A DNA stretch of 64,000 nucleotides from Nocardioides pini (GCF_026712185.1 NZ_JAPPUX010000002.1:620001-684000), one strand, 5' to 3'. Positions 50,112 through 59,728 are shown, counted from the first letter of the stretch. A program made the numbers and translations. The notes: generated by a model not told the origin, from the sequence alone.

Positions 50112-51152
50112 ATGAACGAGATGTCGCACGTCGCCCCGCCGTCACCCGAGATCGCCGCCCTCGCCCGCGAGCGCCTCGCGGGCCTGGCCACGCCGCCGGG
50201 CGCCCTCGGCCGGGTCGGCGAGGTCGGCGTGTGGCTGTCGGCGGCCCAGGGCGTGGTGCCACCGCGGCCGCTCACCGACGTGCGCCTCGTGGTGCTGGCC
50301 GGCGACCACGGCGTCGCGGCGCACGGGGTCTCGGCTTACCCGCCGGCCATCACCGAGGCGATGGTGCGCACCCTCGTCGCGGGCCGCGCCGGCGTCAGCG
50401 CGCTGGCGCGCGAGCACGGCGTCGCCGTGACGGTGGTCGACGTGGCGGTGGACGCCGACCTCGACGACCTGCCGGCCGAGGTCACGGCCCGCAAGGTCCG
50501 CCGGGGCTCAGGAGCGATCCACCTCGCCGACGCACTGACCCGCGAGGAGGCCGAGCGCTCGGTCGCGCTGGGCGCCGAGCTGGCCGGCGAGCTCGTCGAC
50601 GACGGCGCGCAGCTGCTGATGACCGGTGACCTGGGCATCGGCAACACCACCGTCGCCGCCGCTCTCGTCGCGGCCACCCTCGGCCTGCCGGCCGACGAGG
50701 TGACCGGTCGCGGCACCGGCGTCGACGACGCCGGCTGGATCCGCAAGCGCGACGTGGTGGCACAGGCGCTCGAGCGTGCGGACGGCCGCACCTCCGACCC
50801 GGTCGAGGTGCTCACCGCACTGGGCAGCGCGGACCTCGCCGCGACCGTCGGGTTCCTGGTCGAGGCGTCGACGCGCGGCGTCCCGGTCCTGCTGGACGGG
50901 CTCATGTCCGTCGCGTGCGCGGTCGTGGCCGAGGCCCACGCGCCGGGTGCAGCCGCCTGGTGGCTCGCCGGCCACCGCTCGACCGAGCCGGCCCAGGCCC
51001 ACGCGCTCAAGTCCCTCGGGCTCGAGCCGCTGCTCGACCTCGGCATGCGCCTCGGCGAGGGCTCGGGCGCCGTCGCGGCGCTGCCGGTGCTCCGCTCCGG
51101 GATCGCCGTGCTGCGCGACGTGGCGCTGCTGTCGGAGATCCTGCCTTCGTGA
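50112..51152 (+). CDS. cobT: Nicotinate-nucleotide-dimethylbenzimidazole phosphoribosyltransferase
   Basis: 346 residues. Activates the lower ligand of cobalamin by making alpha-ribazole phosphate. Family blocks: LATPPGALGRVGEVG, VVLAGDHGVAAHGVSAYP, MTGDLGIGNTTVAAAL, GRGTGVDDAG, LDGLMSVACAV and WWLAGHRSTEPAQAHALKSL, with the catalytic Glu region near MRLGEGSGA. It starts the cobT-cobS-cobU cluster that completes the nucleotide loop. I see no cobalamin riboswitch in the short divergent spacer. Confidence 0.95.
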   Translation: MNEMSHVAPPSPEIAALARERLAGLATPPGALGRVGEVGVWLSAAQGVVPPRPLTDVRLVVLAGDHGVAAHGVSAYPPAITEAMVRTLVAGRAGVSALAREHGVAVTVVDVAVDADLDDLPAEVTARKVRRGSGAIHLADALTREEAERSVALGAELAGELVDDGAQLLMTGDLGIGNTTVAAALVAATLGLPADEVTGRGTGVDDAGWIRKRDVVAQALERADGRTSDPVEVLTALGSADLAATVGFLVEASTRGVPVLLDGLMSVACAVVAEAHAPGAAAWWLAGHRSTEPAQAHALKSLGLEPLLDLGMRLGEGSGAVAALPVLRSGIAVLRDVALLSEILPS

Positions 51153-51913
51153 CCGTCCGCGACGCGTGGCTGCTGGCCACCGGCACGCTCACCGCCGTCC
51201 GCGTGCCCCCGCCGAGCCGGGTCGACGGTCGGGTCGCCGGTGTCGCGATGGTCCTCGCGCCGCTGGCGGTGCTCCCCCTCGGGCTGGCCGCGGCCGCCGT
51301 GGTGCTGGTCGCCGGCTGGGTGGGACTGCCGCCGCTCGCGACGGCGTACGTCGTGCTCCTGGTGCTGGCGCTCGGCACCCGCGCCTTCCACTGGGACGGC
51401 CTGGCCGACACCGCCGACGGCCTCACCGCCTCCTACTCCCCCGCCCGCTCGCTCGAGGTGATGCGCACGGGCCCGGTGGGGCCCGCGGGCGTGGTCGCGG
51501 TCGTGCTCGTCGCGGGTCTGCAGGCGGCGGGGCTCGCAGCCGTCGCGCGCCACGACCACGGTTGGTGGGTCGTCGGGATCCTGGTGTGCGCGTCCCGGGC
51601 CTCGCTGGCGCTCGCGTGCGTGCGCGGGGTGCCCGCGGCCCGCGCGGACGGGCTCGGGGTGACCCATGTCGGCTCGGTGCCGGTCGTCGCCGCCGTCGGC
51701 GCGCTGCTGGTGACGCTGGCCGTCGTGGGCCTCGCGGGCCACGGGCTGGGGTCTGCCTGGTCGACGGTGCTCGGGGTCGTGGTGATGGTGGCGGTGGTGC
51801 TCGCGCTGCTGCTCCGGTGCGTACGACGCCTCGGCGGGATCACGGGCGACGTGCTCGGAGCGGCCGTGGAGGTCTCCCTCGCTGTGCTCGTGCTCGCGGC
51901 CGCCACGGCGTAG
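51149..51913 (+). CDS. cobS: Adenosylcobinamide-GDP ribazoletransferase
   Basis: 254 residues from GTG 51149, overlapping the cobT stop (GTGA). Integral membrane enzyme with about six hydrophobic segments. The family motif TRAFHWDGLADTADGL is followed by SLEVMRTGPVGPAGV and SRASLALA. It joins adenosylcobinamide-GDP to alpha-ribazole to finish cobalamin. Alternative frames upstream are antisense or shadow. Confidence 0.93.
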   Translation: MTVRDAWLLATGTLTAVRVPPPSRVDGRVAGVAMVLAPLAVLPLGLAAAAVVLVAGWVGLPPLATAYVVLLVLALGTRAFHWDGLADTADGLTASYSPARSLEVMRTGPVGPAGVVAVVLVAGLQAAGLAAVARHDHGWWVVGILVCASRASLALACVRGVPAARADGLGVTHVGSVPVVAAVGALLVTLAVVGLAGHGLGSAWSTVLGVVVMVAVVLALLLRCVRRLGGITGDVLGAAVEVSLAVLVLAAATA

Positions 51914-51998
51914 CCGTCGGTCGGGGCCGTCGCCCTGATCTGCAGGTCGATCGCCGGCGCGTGCCTCGGCGTCCGATCCCCCCGCCGACTCTGACAGG

Positions 51999-52535
51999 AT
52001 GCGCGCCATGCGGATCCTGGTCACCGGCGGCGTGCGGTCGGGCAAGTCCACCCATGCCGAGGACCTCATCGGCGGGGCCCCGGCCACGTACGTCGCCACC
52101 GGCACGCCGCCCGACCGCGAGCAGGACCCCGACTGGGCCGCCCGGATCGACGCCCACCGCGACCGCCGCCCCGACGCGTGGGGCACGCTGGAGACGCAGG
52201 ACCTCGCCCGCGTGATCACGGACGCCCGCGACCCGCTGCTCGTCGACTGCCTCGGCACCTGGCTCACGGCGATCATCGACGCGGACGACGCCTGGGAGCA
52301 CGAGTCCGACGCCGTCCACGACCTCGTCCTCGCCCGGACCGACGAGGTGGTCGACGCGCTCAGCCGCTGCGAGCACGACGTCGTGCTGGTGACCAACGAG
52401 GTCGGGCTCGGCATCGTGCCCGAGCACCGCTCCGGCCGGCTCTTCCGCGACCTGCTCGGTGTCGTCAACCAGCGCGTCGCGGCCGCCTGCGACGAGGTGC
52501 ACCTCGTCGTCGCGGGTCGCGTGCTGCGGCTCTGA
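51999..52535 (+). CDS. cobU: Adenosylcobinamide kinase/guanylyltransferase
   Basis: 178 residues, or 175 if ATG 52008 is used. P-loop GGVRSGKSTHAED at the N-terminus, YVATGTP, RIDAHRDRRPDAWGTLE (the His that is guanylylated lies in the DAHRDRRP motif), LLVDCLGTWLT and VTNEVGLGIVPEHRSGRLFR. It phosphorylates adenosylcobinamide and transfers GMP, supplying the substrate of CobS. It lies 85 bases after cobS. Confidence 0.93.
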   Translation: MRAMRILVTGGVRSGKSTHAEDLIGGAPATYVATGTPPDREQDPDWAARIDAHRDRRPDAWGTLETQDLARVITDARDPLLVDCLGTWLTAIIDADDAWEHESDAVHDLVLARTDEVVDALSRCEHDVVLVTNEVGLGIVPEHRSGRLFRDLLGVVNQRVAAACDEVHLVVAGRVLRL

Positions 52536-52562
52536 CGCCGCTCGCCGGATCGCGTCGGCGGC

Positions 52563-52886
52563 TCAGCCGGGCTCGGTGAACGACACCGGCTTGCCGGTCT
52601 CACGGGCGTACGCGATCTCGCGGCCCGTGGACTCACCGACGTAGCCACCCGGGTTGACGACCAGCACGCGGTCGGCGAGGTCGATCTTGCGCAGGTGCAG
52701 GGCGTCCAGCGCGGTCTTCTGCTCCTGGGTGATCGGCTCCCCCGCTCCCCCGCCGTCCGTGCGCCCGAAGACGCCCGGCGCGACGACGATCGCACCGGCG
52801 AAGGTCAGGTCGCGGTTGGCGACAGCCATCTCCTCCGCGAAGCGGGTGGAGCCACAGATGCAGACGATCTCGGGTCGGTCGGGCAC
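52563..52886 (-). CDS. Nucleoside 2-deoxyribosyltransferase-like (DUF4406-type) protein
   Basis: About 107 residues from GTG 52886. Rossmann-like IVCICGSTRFAEEMAVANRD, TFAGAIVVAPGVFG, IDLADRVLVVNPGGYVGEST and REIAYARETGKPVSF. The GSTR and G-YVGEST-REI blocks resemble nucleoside 2-deoxyribosyltransferases and DUF4406 proteins, which cut N-glycosidic bonds or bind nucleotides. Convergent with cobU. Confidence 0.7.
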   Translation of the reverse strand: MPDRPEIVCICGSTRFAEEMAVANRDLTFAGAIVVAPGVFGRTDGGGAGEPITQEQKTALDALHLRKIDLADRVLVVNPGGYVGESTGREIAYARETGKPVSFTEPG

Positions 52887-52992
52887 GGCCCGGAGTCTAG
52901 GCAGCGCCCGCGGACCCCGGGGGTCTGACAGTGACTGGACCACCGTGACCTCGGGGCCGCCGCTGACTATCCTCGGAGACGAGGTGGTCGCG

Positions 52993-53178
52993 ATGATCTA
53001 CTGGATCCTCCTGGTCCTGGCCGTCAGCCTCTTGGTGTGGGCCGGCTGGCGTCAGAAGCGCTACGGCGGCAGGACGACGTACGACCGTGACGCCTGGCAG
53101 TCCGACATGGGCCTGCACCACTCGGCGTACAACCCATGGGGGCTCGGGCGCCACGCGGGAGACGAGGACCGGAGCTGA
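52993..53178 (+). CDS. Small single-pass membrane protein, 61 residues
   Basis: MIYWILLVLAVSLLVWAGWR forms one membrane helix at the very N-terminus, followed by a basic, Tyr- and Asp-rich tail (KRYGGRTTYDRDAWQSDMGL). Start ATG 52993 after a GAGGTGG site. No family recognised. It is convergent with the helicase gene. Confidence 0.6.
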   Translation: MIYWILLVLAVSLLVWAGWRQKRYGGRTTYDRDAWQSDMGLHHSAYNPWGLGRHAGDEDRS

Positions 53179-53193
53179 CCGGCGCCGAGCCGC

Positions 53194-54924
53194 TCAGGCG
53201 TCGCCCTCGGTCAGGGTCGTGACGGGCAACCAGTCGGCGCCGAGGAGCTGGGCGAGGTCCGCGAGGCCGGTGGTGTCACCACCCACCGTGTCCGAGGCGG
53301 CGGCGATCCGCTCGACCATCACCCTGCCGACCCGCTCCTCGACGGTCCCCTCGGCGTACGCGACGTGCCACGGCGAGACCTGGTGGTCGCGGTGGGTGCG
53401 GCCGGTCACCTGCCGCCCGGCGATGCCGGAGAAGCGGGCCTGGTGGAACACGCCGACCCGAGGCTCCGTGCTCGCACTGCGGCCGTCGGCGAGGGTCTCG
53501 CCTGCGTGCAGGCTGATCGAGGCGACGGTGGTGAAGACGCAGACCCGCGCCTGCCCGGTCTGGAACCGCAGCCGCTCGGCCTCCGGGTCGAACCGGTCAC
53601 GGCCGTAGATGGTGGCGACCTCGATGCCGGCGTCACGCAGCCGGTCGGAGATCGGGTCGGCGGCGGTCGCGACGAACTCGACCGAGCACGCCACCTGTCG
53701 CTCCGCCTCGACCTGCTGGGCGATCCAGGCGACCGTCGAGTCGACCCGGATGAGCCCGGCCTTCTGCCGGAAGCGCAGGAGCGCGGCGCGGCCCCTGGCG
53801 ACGTCGCGGCCCCGCCGGGCGATGTCCATCTCGCGGCAGAACTCTCCCCACCCGGCCTCGTACGCCGCTCGCTCCGCCGGAGTGAGGGTCACGGGCATGC
53901 CGGAGATCGGCACCGGTCCCCACGGCGCGGCACGGTGCAGCATCGCCGGGGGCCGCTCCTCGTCGAGCCAGCCACGCACGAGCTTGAGGTCGGCAGCGCG
54001 CCGCGCCCGGTCGGTCGTCCACGTCGGCCCGTAGCGACCACGTTCGACCCCGACGCCGTGGCGCTCGAGCGCGGTGGCGAACGTGTCCCCGGGCTTCGTC
54101 GCCGAGGTCCACTCCCGCATCGACTCGCCCAGCGCCTGCGCGTAGGCCGGAGCCAGGTAGGGGAGCTCGAGCGGCGTGTGTCCGGGCGTGGCTGTGGTCG
54201 CGATGACGAACGGCGCCTCGTCGTGCGGCCGCCCGTGTCCCGAGATCCGTGCCCACAGCTTCCACCGCTTCGTCGTCGTACGGCGCAGGGCGTGCGCCTC
54301 GTCCGCGATGATCACGTCCCAGGTGTGGCCCGCGACCTTCTCGAGCCGGTCCCACGTGATCACCACCCACTCCAGGCCGCCGTCACCCAGCGCCGTGATC
54401 GTCCGGCACCAGTGCCCGATCGTGATGGCGGCCGGCCGGTCGGCCACGACCAGCACCCGTCTCGCGCCGCGGAGGTCGCCCACCGCCGTCGCCCCGAGGA
54501 CCGCCGAGATCGTCTTGCCCACGCCGGGCTCGTCGGCGAGCAGGAACTGCCGTCCCCCGGCACTGGCGCGGGCCGCGATGGCGTCGGCCGCCTCGAACTG
54601 GATCCTCCGGGGCTCGAGGTCCCCGACCGGCTCGGGGCCGGGTGCCGGATGGTCGGGGTTCAGGGTGTTCTCGACGAACCGACCGAGCGTGTGCGGCCCC
54701 GGGGCGTACGGCGTGAGGTGCGCGGGCAGGTCGCGCCCCACGTGGAGGTGGGTCCTGACGGCAGGGTGCCAGGTGGCACCGTCGACCTGCGTCCCGTAGG
54801 GGATGTCGAGCACCCACACCCGCTCACCCGGCCCGGCGATCGGCAGCGGCTGCTGGCGCTGTCGCGTGCCCTGGCGACGGGCGGACGACCCGCGTCGGCG
54901 AGCACTGGAGCGACGACTGGCCAC
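53194..54924 (-). CDS. SNF2/DEAD-like helicase of phage type
   Basis: 576 residues from GTG 54924. A basic N-terminus (MASRRSSARRRGSSARRQG), then a helicase core: Walker A LADEPGVGKTIS (about 129-140), DEAH in VIIADEAHALRR (about 203), motif III TATP, and C-terminal motifs RVCVFTTVASISLHAGE, GVFHQARFSGIAGRQVTGRT and HRDH. The layout resembles single-gene SNF2-like helicases of actinophages rather than cellular chromatin-type enzymes. No phage gene or methylase stands next to it. Confidence 0.75.
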   Translation of the reverse strand: MASRRSSARRRGSSARRQGTRQRQQPLPIAGPGERVWVLDIPYGTQVDGATWHPAVRTHLHVGRDLPAHLTPYAPGPHTLGRFVENTLNPDHPAPGPEPVGDLEPRRIQFEAADAIAARASAGGRQFLLADEPGVGKTISAVLGATAVGDLRGARRVLVVADRPAAITIGHWCRTITALGDGGLEWVVITWDRLEKVAGHTWDVIIADEAHALRRTTTKRWKLWARISGHGRPHDEAPFVIATTATPGHTPLELPYLAPAYAQALGESMREWTSATKPGDTFATALERHGVGVERGRYGPTWTTDRARRAADLKLVRGWLDEERPPAMLHRAAPWGPVPISGMPVTLTPAERAAYEAGWGEFCREMDIARRGRDVARGRAALLRFRQKAGLIRVDSTVAWIAQQVEAERQVACSVEFVATAADPISDRLRDAGIEVATIYGRDRFDPEAERLRFQTGQARVCVFTTVASISLHAGETLADGRSASTEPRVGVFHQARFSGIAGRQVTGRTHRDHQVSPWHVAYAEGTVEERVGRVMVERIAAASDTVGGDTTGLADLAQLLGADWLPVTTLTEGDA

Positions 54925-54987
54925 CCACGGACGTTATCCGGGTCTCCTCCTCCAGCTGGGTCGACTCGCCTGTCGCCGTGGTTCGGT

Positions 54988-55557
54988 TCAGGGAGACCAA
55001 CCCACCCCGTCCGCCCACTGCTCCGCGGCATCCATGACCAGGTCGCACACCGGGTCCTTCACGGCGTAGTAGGCGTCCACGTCCTCCGGGTGCAGGCGAG
55101 ACAGCGTCATCTTGATCTCGGCGTACGCAGCGGCGGCGGGCGTCGAGTGGCGCAGGTAGTCGCGGAACAGCAGCGCGTACCGGGTGTTGGCTCGACCGGC
55201 TTCGCGGACGTGCAGGTGAGTCGGCCGCCACGACGCGGGGGCCCTGAAGTACCTCTTCTCCCACGCTCGAGGCCCACTGCGGTCGCCGGGCGGGACGTGG
55301 TCGCTGGTGATCTCGGTGAGCGTCGCGCCGAGCCCCTCGAAGGCAGGAACCAGCCGTCGGTCTGCCAGGTCCTCGACGGTGACCTGCACGTCGATGACGT
55401 CCTTGGCAGCGAGCCCGGGCACCGAGGTCGAGCCGATGTGGTCGATGCGCGCCGCGACGTCACCGAGCCCTTCCTGCAGCCTGTCCCTCACCCTCTCGAA
55501 CTCGGAGGGCCACTGGTGGTCGTAGGGCTGGATGACGATCTGGCGAGGTGCGGCCAT
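54988..55557 (-). CDS. GrpB (UPF0157) family protein
   Basis: 189 residues from ATG 55557. The family motifs IVIQPYDHQWPSEFERVRDR, ARIDHIGSTSVPGLAAKDVI (nucleotidyltransferase GSTSVPG-KD-ID core), RYFRAPASWRPTHLHVREAG and FRDYLRHSTPAAAAYAEIK are all present. GrpB proteins look like minimal nucleotidyltransferases; no confirmed role here. The start is 81 bases from the divergent LuxR-type gene. The long frame continuing past its start on this strand is antisense. Confidence 0.85.
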   Translation of the reverse strand: MAAPRQIVIQPYDHQWPSEFERVRDRLQEGLGDVAARIDHIGSTSVPGLAAKDVIDVQVTVEDLADRRLVPAFEGLGATLTEITSDHVPPGDRSGPRAWEKRYFRAPASWRPTHLHVREAGRANTRYALLFRDYLRHSTPAAAAYAEIKMTLSRLHPEDVDAYYAVKDPVCDLVMDAAEQWADGVGWSP

Positions 55558-55638
55558 GCGGGAAGTCTGGCACCGGGCTCGCGCCAGGCACCGCGCTCGG
55601 GGGTGGCCTCGGGGTCGGGTTGGAGGCACCCTGAGCGC

Positions 55639-58494
55639 GTGGCCGTGACGCGCGCCAGGATGGTTGGCCGAGAACGCGAGCTGCAGGCGCTGCGAGGTGC
55701 TGCAGGCATCGCCGCGGAGGGTGCAGTGCGCACCGTCCTGGTCCTGGGCGAGCCCGGCGTCGGCAAGACGCGTCTTGCCGAGGAGCTGGCACGCTCCCTC
55801 GGCGCGCCGTGGTTGTGCCTGACGAGCCACGGGGTGCCGCTGGACGGGACCGAGGTGCCCTTCGGTGGCGCCGCTGAGCTGGTGCGGGCCGTCACCCGAG
55901 CGCTGGGCCCGGCCGAGGTGCGCAGGCGCGTCGGCCGGGACGCCCCCGTGCTCGGCCTGCTCGTTCCGGCAGTAGCGGATCCGCCCGCGGATCACGTGGA
56001 CCGCGCCGACATCATGGCCGCCGTGCTCCGGCTGGTCGAGGCGCTCGACCGGCCCGTGTGCTGGCTGGCGGACGATGCCCAGTGGCTGGACCGGGCCACC
56101 CGCGACCTCCTGCTGTACGCCGAGCGGGTGGCGACCTGTCCCCTGCTGATCGTGGCGACCATCCGAACCTCCCCGGACACCCCCGGCGGGATGCCCCAGG
56201 CCCTGGCGGAGCTGGGTCGCCGTGCCGACGTCGTGCAGCTCGGACCTCTCTCCGGGCGCCAGGTCGTCGAACAGATCGCGGAGCTCGATGAGTCGCTGCC
56301 CGCGGACGTCGTGAACCGCATCTGCGTGCTCAGCGACGGCATGCCCTACTACGTCGAGCAGCTCGTCACGGCCCGCGGGGAGGTCGCGGGTTCCCTCCAC
56401 GCGGTGCTGCAGGCACGCCTCGACCAGCTGTCGGCACCGGCACGCGAGGTCCTCGCAGCGGCAGCCGTCGGCGAAGGCCTGCTGACACCGTCCGGCCTGC
56501 GAGCCGTCAGCGGTCTGGGGGACGACTTCACGGCGGCCCTGAGCGAGGTTCGCGGTCGCGGCCTGCTCGTCCTCGACCCGACGAACGACGGGTTGCGTTT
56601 CCACCACGCCCTGCTGCGTGACGCCGTGGAGCGCACCGTCCTCGCGGAGGACCGCAGACGGTGGCACGAGGCGTGGGCCTGCTACCTCGACGCGCTCGCC
56701 GGGCGCGACGGTCACGACCTGCAGGTGGTGATGGAGCGCGCCAGGCACCACGACGCGGCCGGGACCGGGGACGCCTTCACCTCGGCGCTCGCCGCCGCCC
56801 GAGCCGCCGACCTCACGCAGGATGACCAGGCACGCAGCGTGTGGTGGCACCGAGCCTTCGCCCGCTGGCCCGCCGCGACCGCCGGACCCGACGGGCTGAC
56901 ACGCGATGCCGCTCTGAGCCGCGCCTACGCGGCACTCTGGTCCGTCGGCGACCTGCACGACATCGAAGACCTGCTCGAGCGCGAGCTCGCGGACGAACAG
57001 GATTGGTTCCGATCCCTGTGGCTGCGTCTGCTCCTCTGGCGAGCGCAGCGGGCGATGCTGAAGGAGTACGGGCGCGTCGTGCCCCCGTCGGAGGCCGAGG
57101 CAACGCTGACGCGCCTCCGGGCGCGCGAGGTCGACTGCACGGTGGCCGAGGTGACGGTGCACCTGGCGGACGAGTGGCTGCAGGACCTGCCGGACCTCGC
57201 AGAGGCCATGCTCCACCGAGTGGTCGACGACCTGAGCGAGGTGGCCGACGTGGGCGTGCTTGCGGACGCGTGGGACCTGCTCGGGTGGCTCGAGTGCTGT
57301 CGCGGTGACCCTGATGCGGCGGTGCTGCTCGCCGAGCGGCAGCTGGCCTGGACGAGGAGACGGCATCCCGCGCGAGTGCTCCACGCCCGATGCGTCCTCC
57401 TGAACGCGCTGGTCAACGCGGAGCGCACGGACGACGGGCTCCTGCTGGCCGACGAGACGCTCGCCGTGACCCGCGATCCTCACCTGCATCCCCACTTGTG
57501 GGTGGTCCAGCACATGCTCCGTGCCGTCATGCACCTGTGGACCGGCGCCTGGCAGGAGACGCGCGACGACCTCGACCACGCCACCGAGGGCAGGCTCGGC
57601 GGCGACATCGCCTCGTGGTGGAACGCCGTCGCCGGCATCCGGAGTGCCCGCATCGGAGACGTCGACGCCGCCCGGGTGCACCTCGACGCCATCCCGGCGC
57701 CCCCTCCGGGCACACCCCCGGGGCAGCGCTGGTCCCAGGAGGCCGAGCTGCGGGCGATCCTGCAGGCCGAGGTCGCGGCCGCCGAGGGCGACGGTCGCGA
57801 GGTGTGTCTCAGCGTGCTGCGGGCCGTGACCCTCCACCATCCGGGCGACCCGCCGGACACCCTGTGCAACGCGCTCGTGTCCGGTCTCCGCTCCGGCGTC
57901 GACAGGGCGCCCGTCGACCCCGAAGCCCGAGCGCTGGCCCGCGACGCGACCACCTTCCACACCACTGCCCCGCCCGGGCGCAATGTCGTGCACCAGCTCA
58001 GGCGAGACGAGCTGGCCGAGCACCTGCGACGGGTGGACGACGACGACACCACGGACAGGTGGTGGGGCATCGCCACCCGGTGGACCGCACGTCACCGGCC
58101 GTACGACGCCGCGCACGCGCTGCTGTTCGCGGCCGAGTGCGCGGTCCGCGACGACGACCGCACGCGAGCACGCGATCTCCTAGGCGAGGCCCACGCCCTC
58201 GCTGACCGCCTCGGCGCCCAGCCGTTGCGACGACGCGTCGAGGCCCTCGCAAGGAGCAGCCGGGTCGGGGCGGTCGGACACCCGCCGGGTTCGCACGGTC
58301 TCACTCCCCGTGAGTCGGACGTGCTCGACCTGCTGGTCGACGGCCTGACGAACCGCGAGATCGCGCAGCAGCTCGGGATGTCCCCCAAAACGGTAAGCGT
58401 GCACGTCTCCCACCTCATCGCCAAGCTGGGCGTCGCCAACCGGACCGAAGCGGCCGCACGCGCCGTGCGCGACGACCTGACGGGCGAGCGGTGA
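55639..58494 (+). CDS. LuxR-family regulator with AAA ATPase (LAL type)
   Basis: About 951 residues from GTG 55639. N-terminal AAA/ATPase with GREREL at residue 12 and Walker A GEPGVGKTRLA (about 36-46), Walker B CWLADDAQWLD; a central helical region of TPR-like repeats (about 340-840), and a C-terminal LuxR HTH (about 880-945; LTPRESDVLDLLVDGLTNRE, GMSPKTVSVHVSHLIAKLGV). Large ATP-binding LuxR regulators of this kind respond to metabolites and control catabolic or antibiotic genes. The frame is open far upstream but that part is antisense to the GrpB and helicase genes. Confidence 0.88.
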   Translation: MAVTRARMVGRERELQALRGAAGIAAEGAVRTVLVLGEPGVGKTRLAEELARSLGAPWLCLTSHGVPLDGTEVPFGGAAELVRAVTRALGPAEVRRRVGRDAPVLGLLVPAVADPPADHVDRADIMAAVLRLVEALDRPVCWLADDAQWLDRATRDLLLYAERVATCPLLIVATIRTSPDTPGGMPQALAELGRRADVVQLGPLSGRQVVEQIAELDESLPADVVNRICVLSDGMPYYVEQLVTARGEVAGSLHAVLQARLDQLSAPAREVLAAAAVGEGLLTPSGLRAVSGLGDDFTAALSEVRGRGLLVLDPTNDGLRFHHALLRDAVERTVLAEDRRRWHEAWACYLDALAGRDGHDLQVVMERARHHDAAGTGDAFTSALAAARAADLTQDDQARSVWWHRAFARWPAATAGPDGLTRDAALSRAYAALWSVGDLHDIEDLLERELADEQDWFRSLWLRLLLWRAQRAMLKEYGRVVPPSEAEATLTRLRAREVDCTVAEVTVHLADEWLQDLPDLAEAMLHRVVDDLSEVADVGVLADAWDLLGWLECCRGDPDAAVLLAERQLAWTRRRHPARVLHARCVLLNALVNAERTDDGLLLADETLAVTRDPHLHPHLWVVQHMLRAVMHLWTGAWQETRDDLDHATEGRLGGDIASWWNAVAGIRSARIGDVDAARVHLDAIPAPPPGTPPGQRWSQEAELRAILQAEVAAAEGDGREVCLSVLRAVTLHHPGDPPDTLCNALVSGLRSGVDRAPVDPEARALARDATTFHTTAPPGRNVVHQLRRDELAEHLRRVDDDDTTDRWWGIATRWTARHRPYDAAHALLFAAECAVRDDDRTRARDLLGEAHALADRLGAQPLRRRVEALARSSRVGAVGHPPGSHGLTPRESDVLDLLVDGLTNREIAQQLGMSPKTVSVHVSHLIAKLGVANRTEAAARAVRDDLTGER

Positions 58495-58594
58495 GGCGTC
58501 GCGCGTCTGCAGTGGACATCCAGAGCTCCTCTCCGACGGGCTCGACGGACCCAGCCTCCGCCTAAGACCCCGCCCCGAGGATCGGGCAGACGAC

Positions 58595-59611
58595 CTATGT
58601 CCGGGCCTGCCGGTCCGGGCGAGAGGCACGCCGACGCACGAGCGCGGGGAGCACCACGAAGCCGGCGACGGCTGCGATGCCCACGCCCAACCCGGTCTCC
58701 ACGACCCGCTCCCAGAACCGCATCGCGGCGTCGCCGGGGTCGCGCGCGAGCAGCATGATGAAGACCAGGCAGGTGGTGAGCGTCGGCAGCACGTACCAAC
58801 GGCTCCCCGCGACAGCCGTCGCCGCGGTCATGACCAGCAGGATCGCGGCGCCGTACACCCAGTCGGGAGGGTCGGCGAGGACGAGCGCGATCGCTGCCAG
58901 CGCGCCGATGACCACGTCGCCGAGGCGGTCCAGGGACCGCAGCCTCTGCGTCGGCGGGTCCGGGCGCATCACCAGGAGCGCGGCTGCGGGGGCCCACCCG
59001 ACGTGCTCGAGCGACGCGGCGAAGCCGATGGCGGCGCAGACGGCACCGGTGACCCCGGCGACCCATCCGTAGGTCACCAGCAGCGCGGGAGGCGGCGTCG
59101 GCGCTCGAGGGGCCGGCGGTGCGGGGTGCTCCGGCCAGGCCAGCGCGACCAGGACCGACCACGCCGTCCCGACCAAGAGGTCGAGCGCGAGTCCTGCGAC
59201 CTCCCCGGCCCCCGGGTAGCTGAGCCCCACGGCGAACAACGGCAGGCAGATGACGAGACCGAGCATGCTGACCGGGCCCGGGCGCGCTGCCACGACGTGG
59301 CCCAGCAGGCCGCCGGCGAGGGCGAGACCGAGGGTCGCCACGACCGGCCACTGGGCGAGGAACCCGCCCAGGAAGACCGAGAGAGCCGCCAGCACGCCGA
59401 CGAGGCCGGACCGGAGGCGTGCCGGGCGACCCGGCGCCAACGGCAGTGAGCACACCGGGAGCAGGCCGACCGCCAGTGCCGCGGCCGCCTGGACGTCCCA
59501 CAGCGCCACGGCTGCGGCCGGGGCGGCCGTGACCGCCCCTCGGAGGGCGCCGTTCCACTGCCACCTCACCGCCGCCCCCGAGCTGGAGTGCGGCTTCACC
59601 GTGCGATCCAA
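58595..59611 (-). CDS. FUSC-like membrane protein
   Basis: 338 residues with about ten membrane segments in two sets (ALRGAVTAAPAAAVALWDVQ, LVGVLAALSVFLGGFLA, VATLGLALAGGLLGHVVAA; later VVIGALAAIALVLA, YGAAILLVMTAATAVAGS, GVGIAAVAGFVVLPALV) and cytosolic linkers with RLRSLDRLGDV. This halved layout is that of FUSC/aromatic acid exporter-like proteins. ATG 59611. Substrate unknown. Confidence 0.72.
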   Translation of the reverse strand: MDRTVKPHSSSGAAVRWQWNGALRGAVTAAPAAAVALWDVQAAAALAVGLLPVCSLPLAPGRPARLRSGLVGVLAALSVFLGGFLAQWPVVATLGLALAGGLLGHVVAARPGPVSMLGLVICLPLFAVGLSYPGAGEVAGLALDLLVGTAWSVLVALAWPEHPAPPAPRAPTPPPALLVTYGWVAGVTGAVCAAIGFAASLEHVGWAPAAALLVMRPDPPTQRLRSLDRLGDVVIGALAAIALVLADPPDWVYGAAILLVMTAATAVAGSRWYVLPTLTTCLVFIMLLARDPGDAAMRFWERVVETGLGVGIAAVAGFVVLPALVRRRASRPDRQART

Positions 59612-59666
59612 CGATGCGTCCGCCCGTCGGAGCCTCCCCCGGGCGGGGTGACAACCCGCTCGATTC

Positions 59667-59728
59667 GCGCAATCAATGGTTGCGCTTCCCGGCGACCGGG
59701 CGTAGCGTGAAACGCAACCACTAGTTGC
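59667..59728. promoter_or_regulatory. Two inverted repeats before the ArsR operon
   Basis: GCGCAA-N7-TTGCGC (59667-59685) and GCAAC-N5-GTTGC (59714-59728), sharing the half-site GCAA/TTGC. They lie between the divergent FUSC-like gene and the SRPBCC-ArsR operon, the expected position of an autoregulating ArsR operator. Confidence 0.55.

Noticed and set aside
53365..55638. A + strand frame open for more than 2 kb before the LuxR-type gene
   Set aside because: It is antisense to the helicase and GrpB genes, lacks any recognisable domain there and is basic, Pro/Arg-rich as expected of GC-rich shadow frames.
55558..58116. A minus-strand frame extending more than 2.5 kb upstream of GrpB
   Set aside because: It lies opposite the LuxR-type gene and shows no domain; only the last 189 residues match GrpB.
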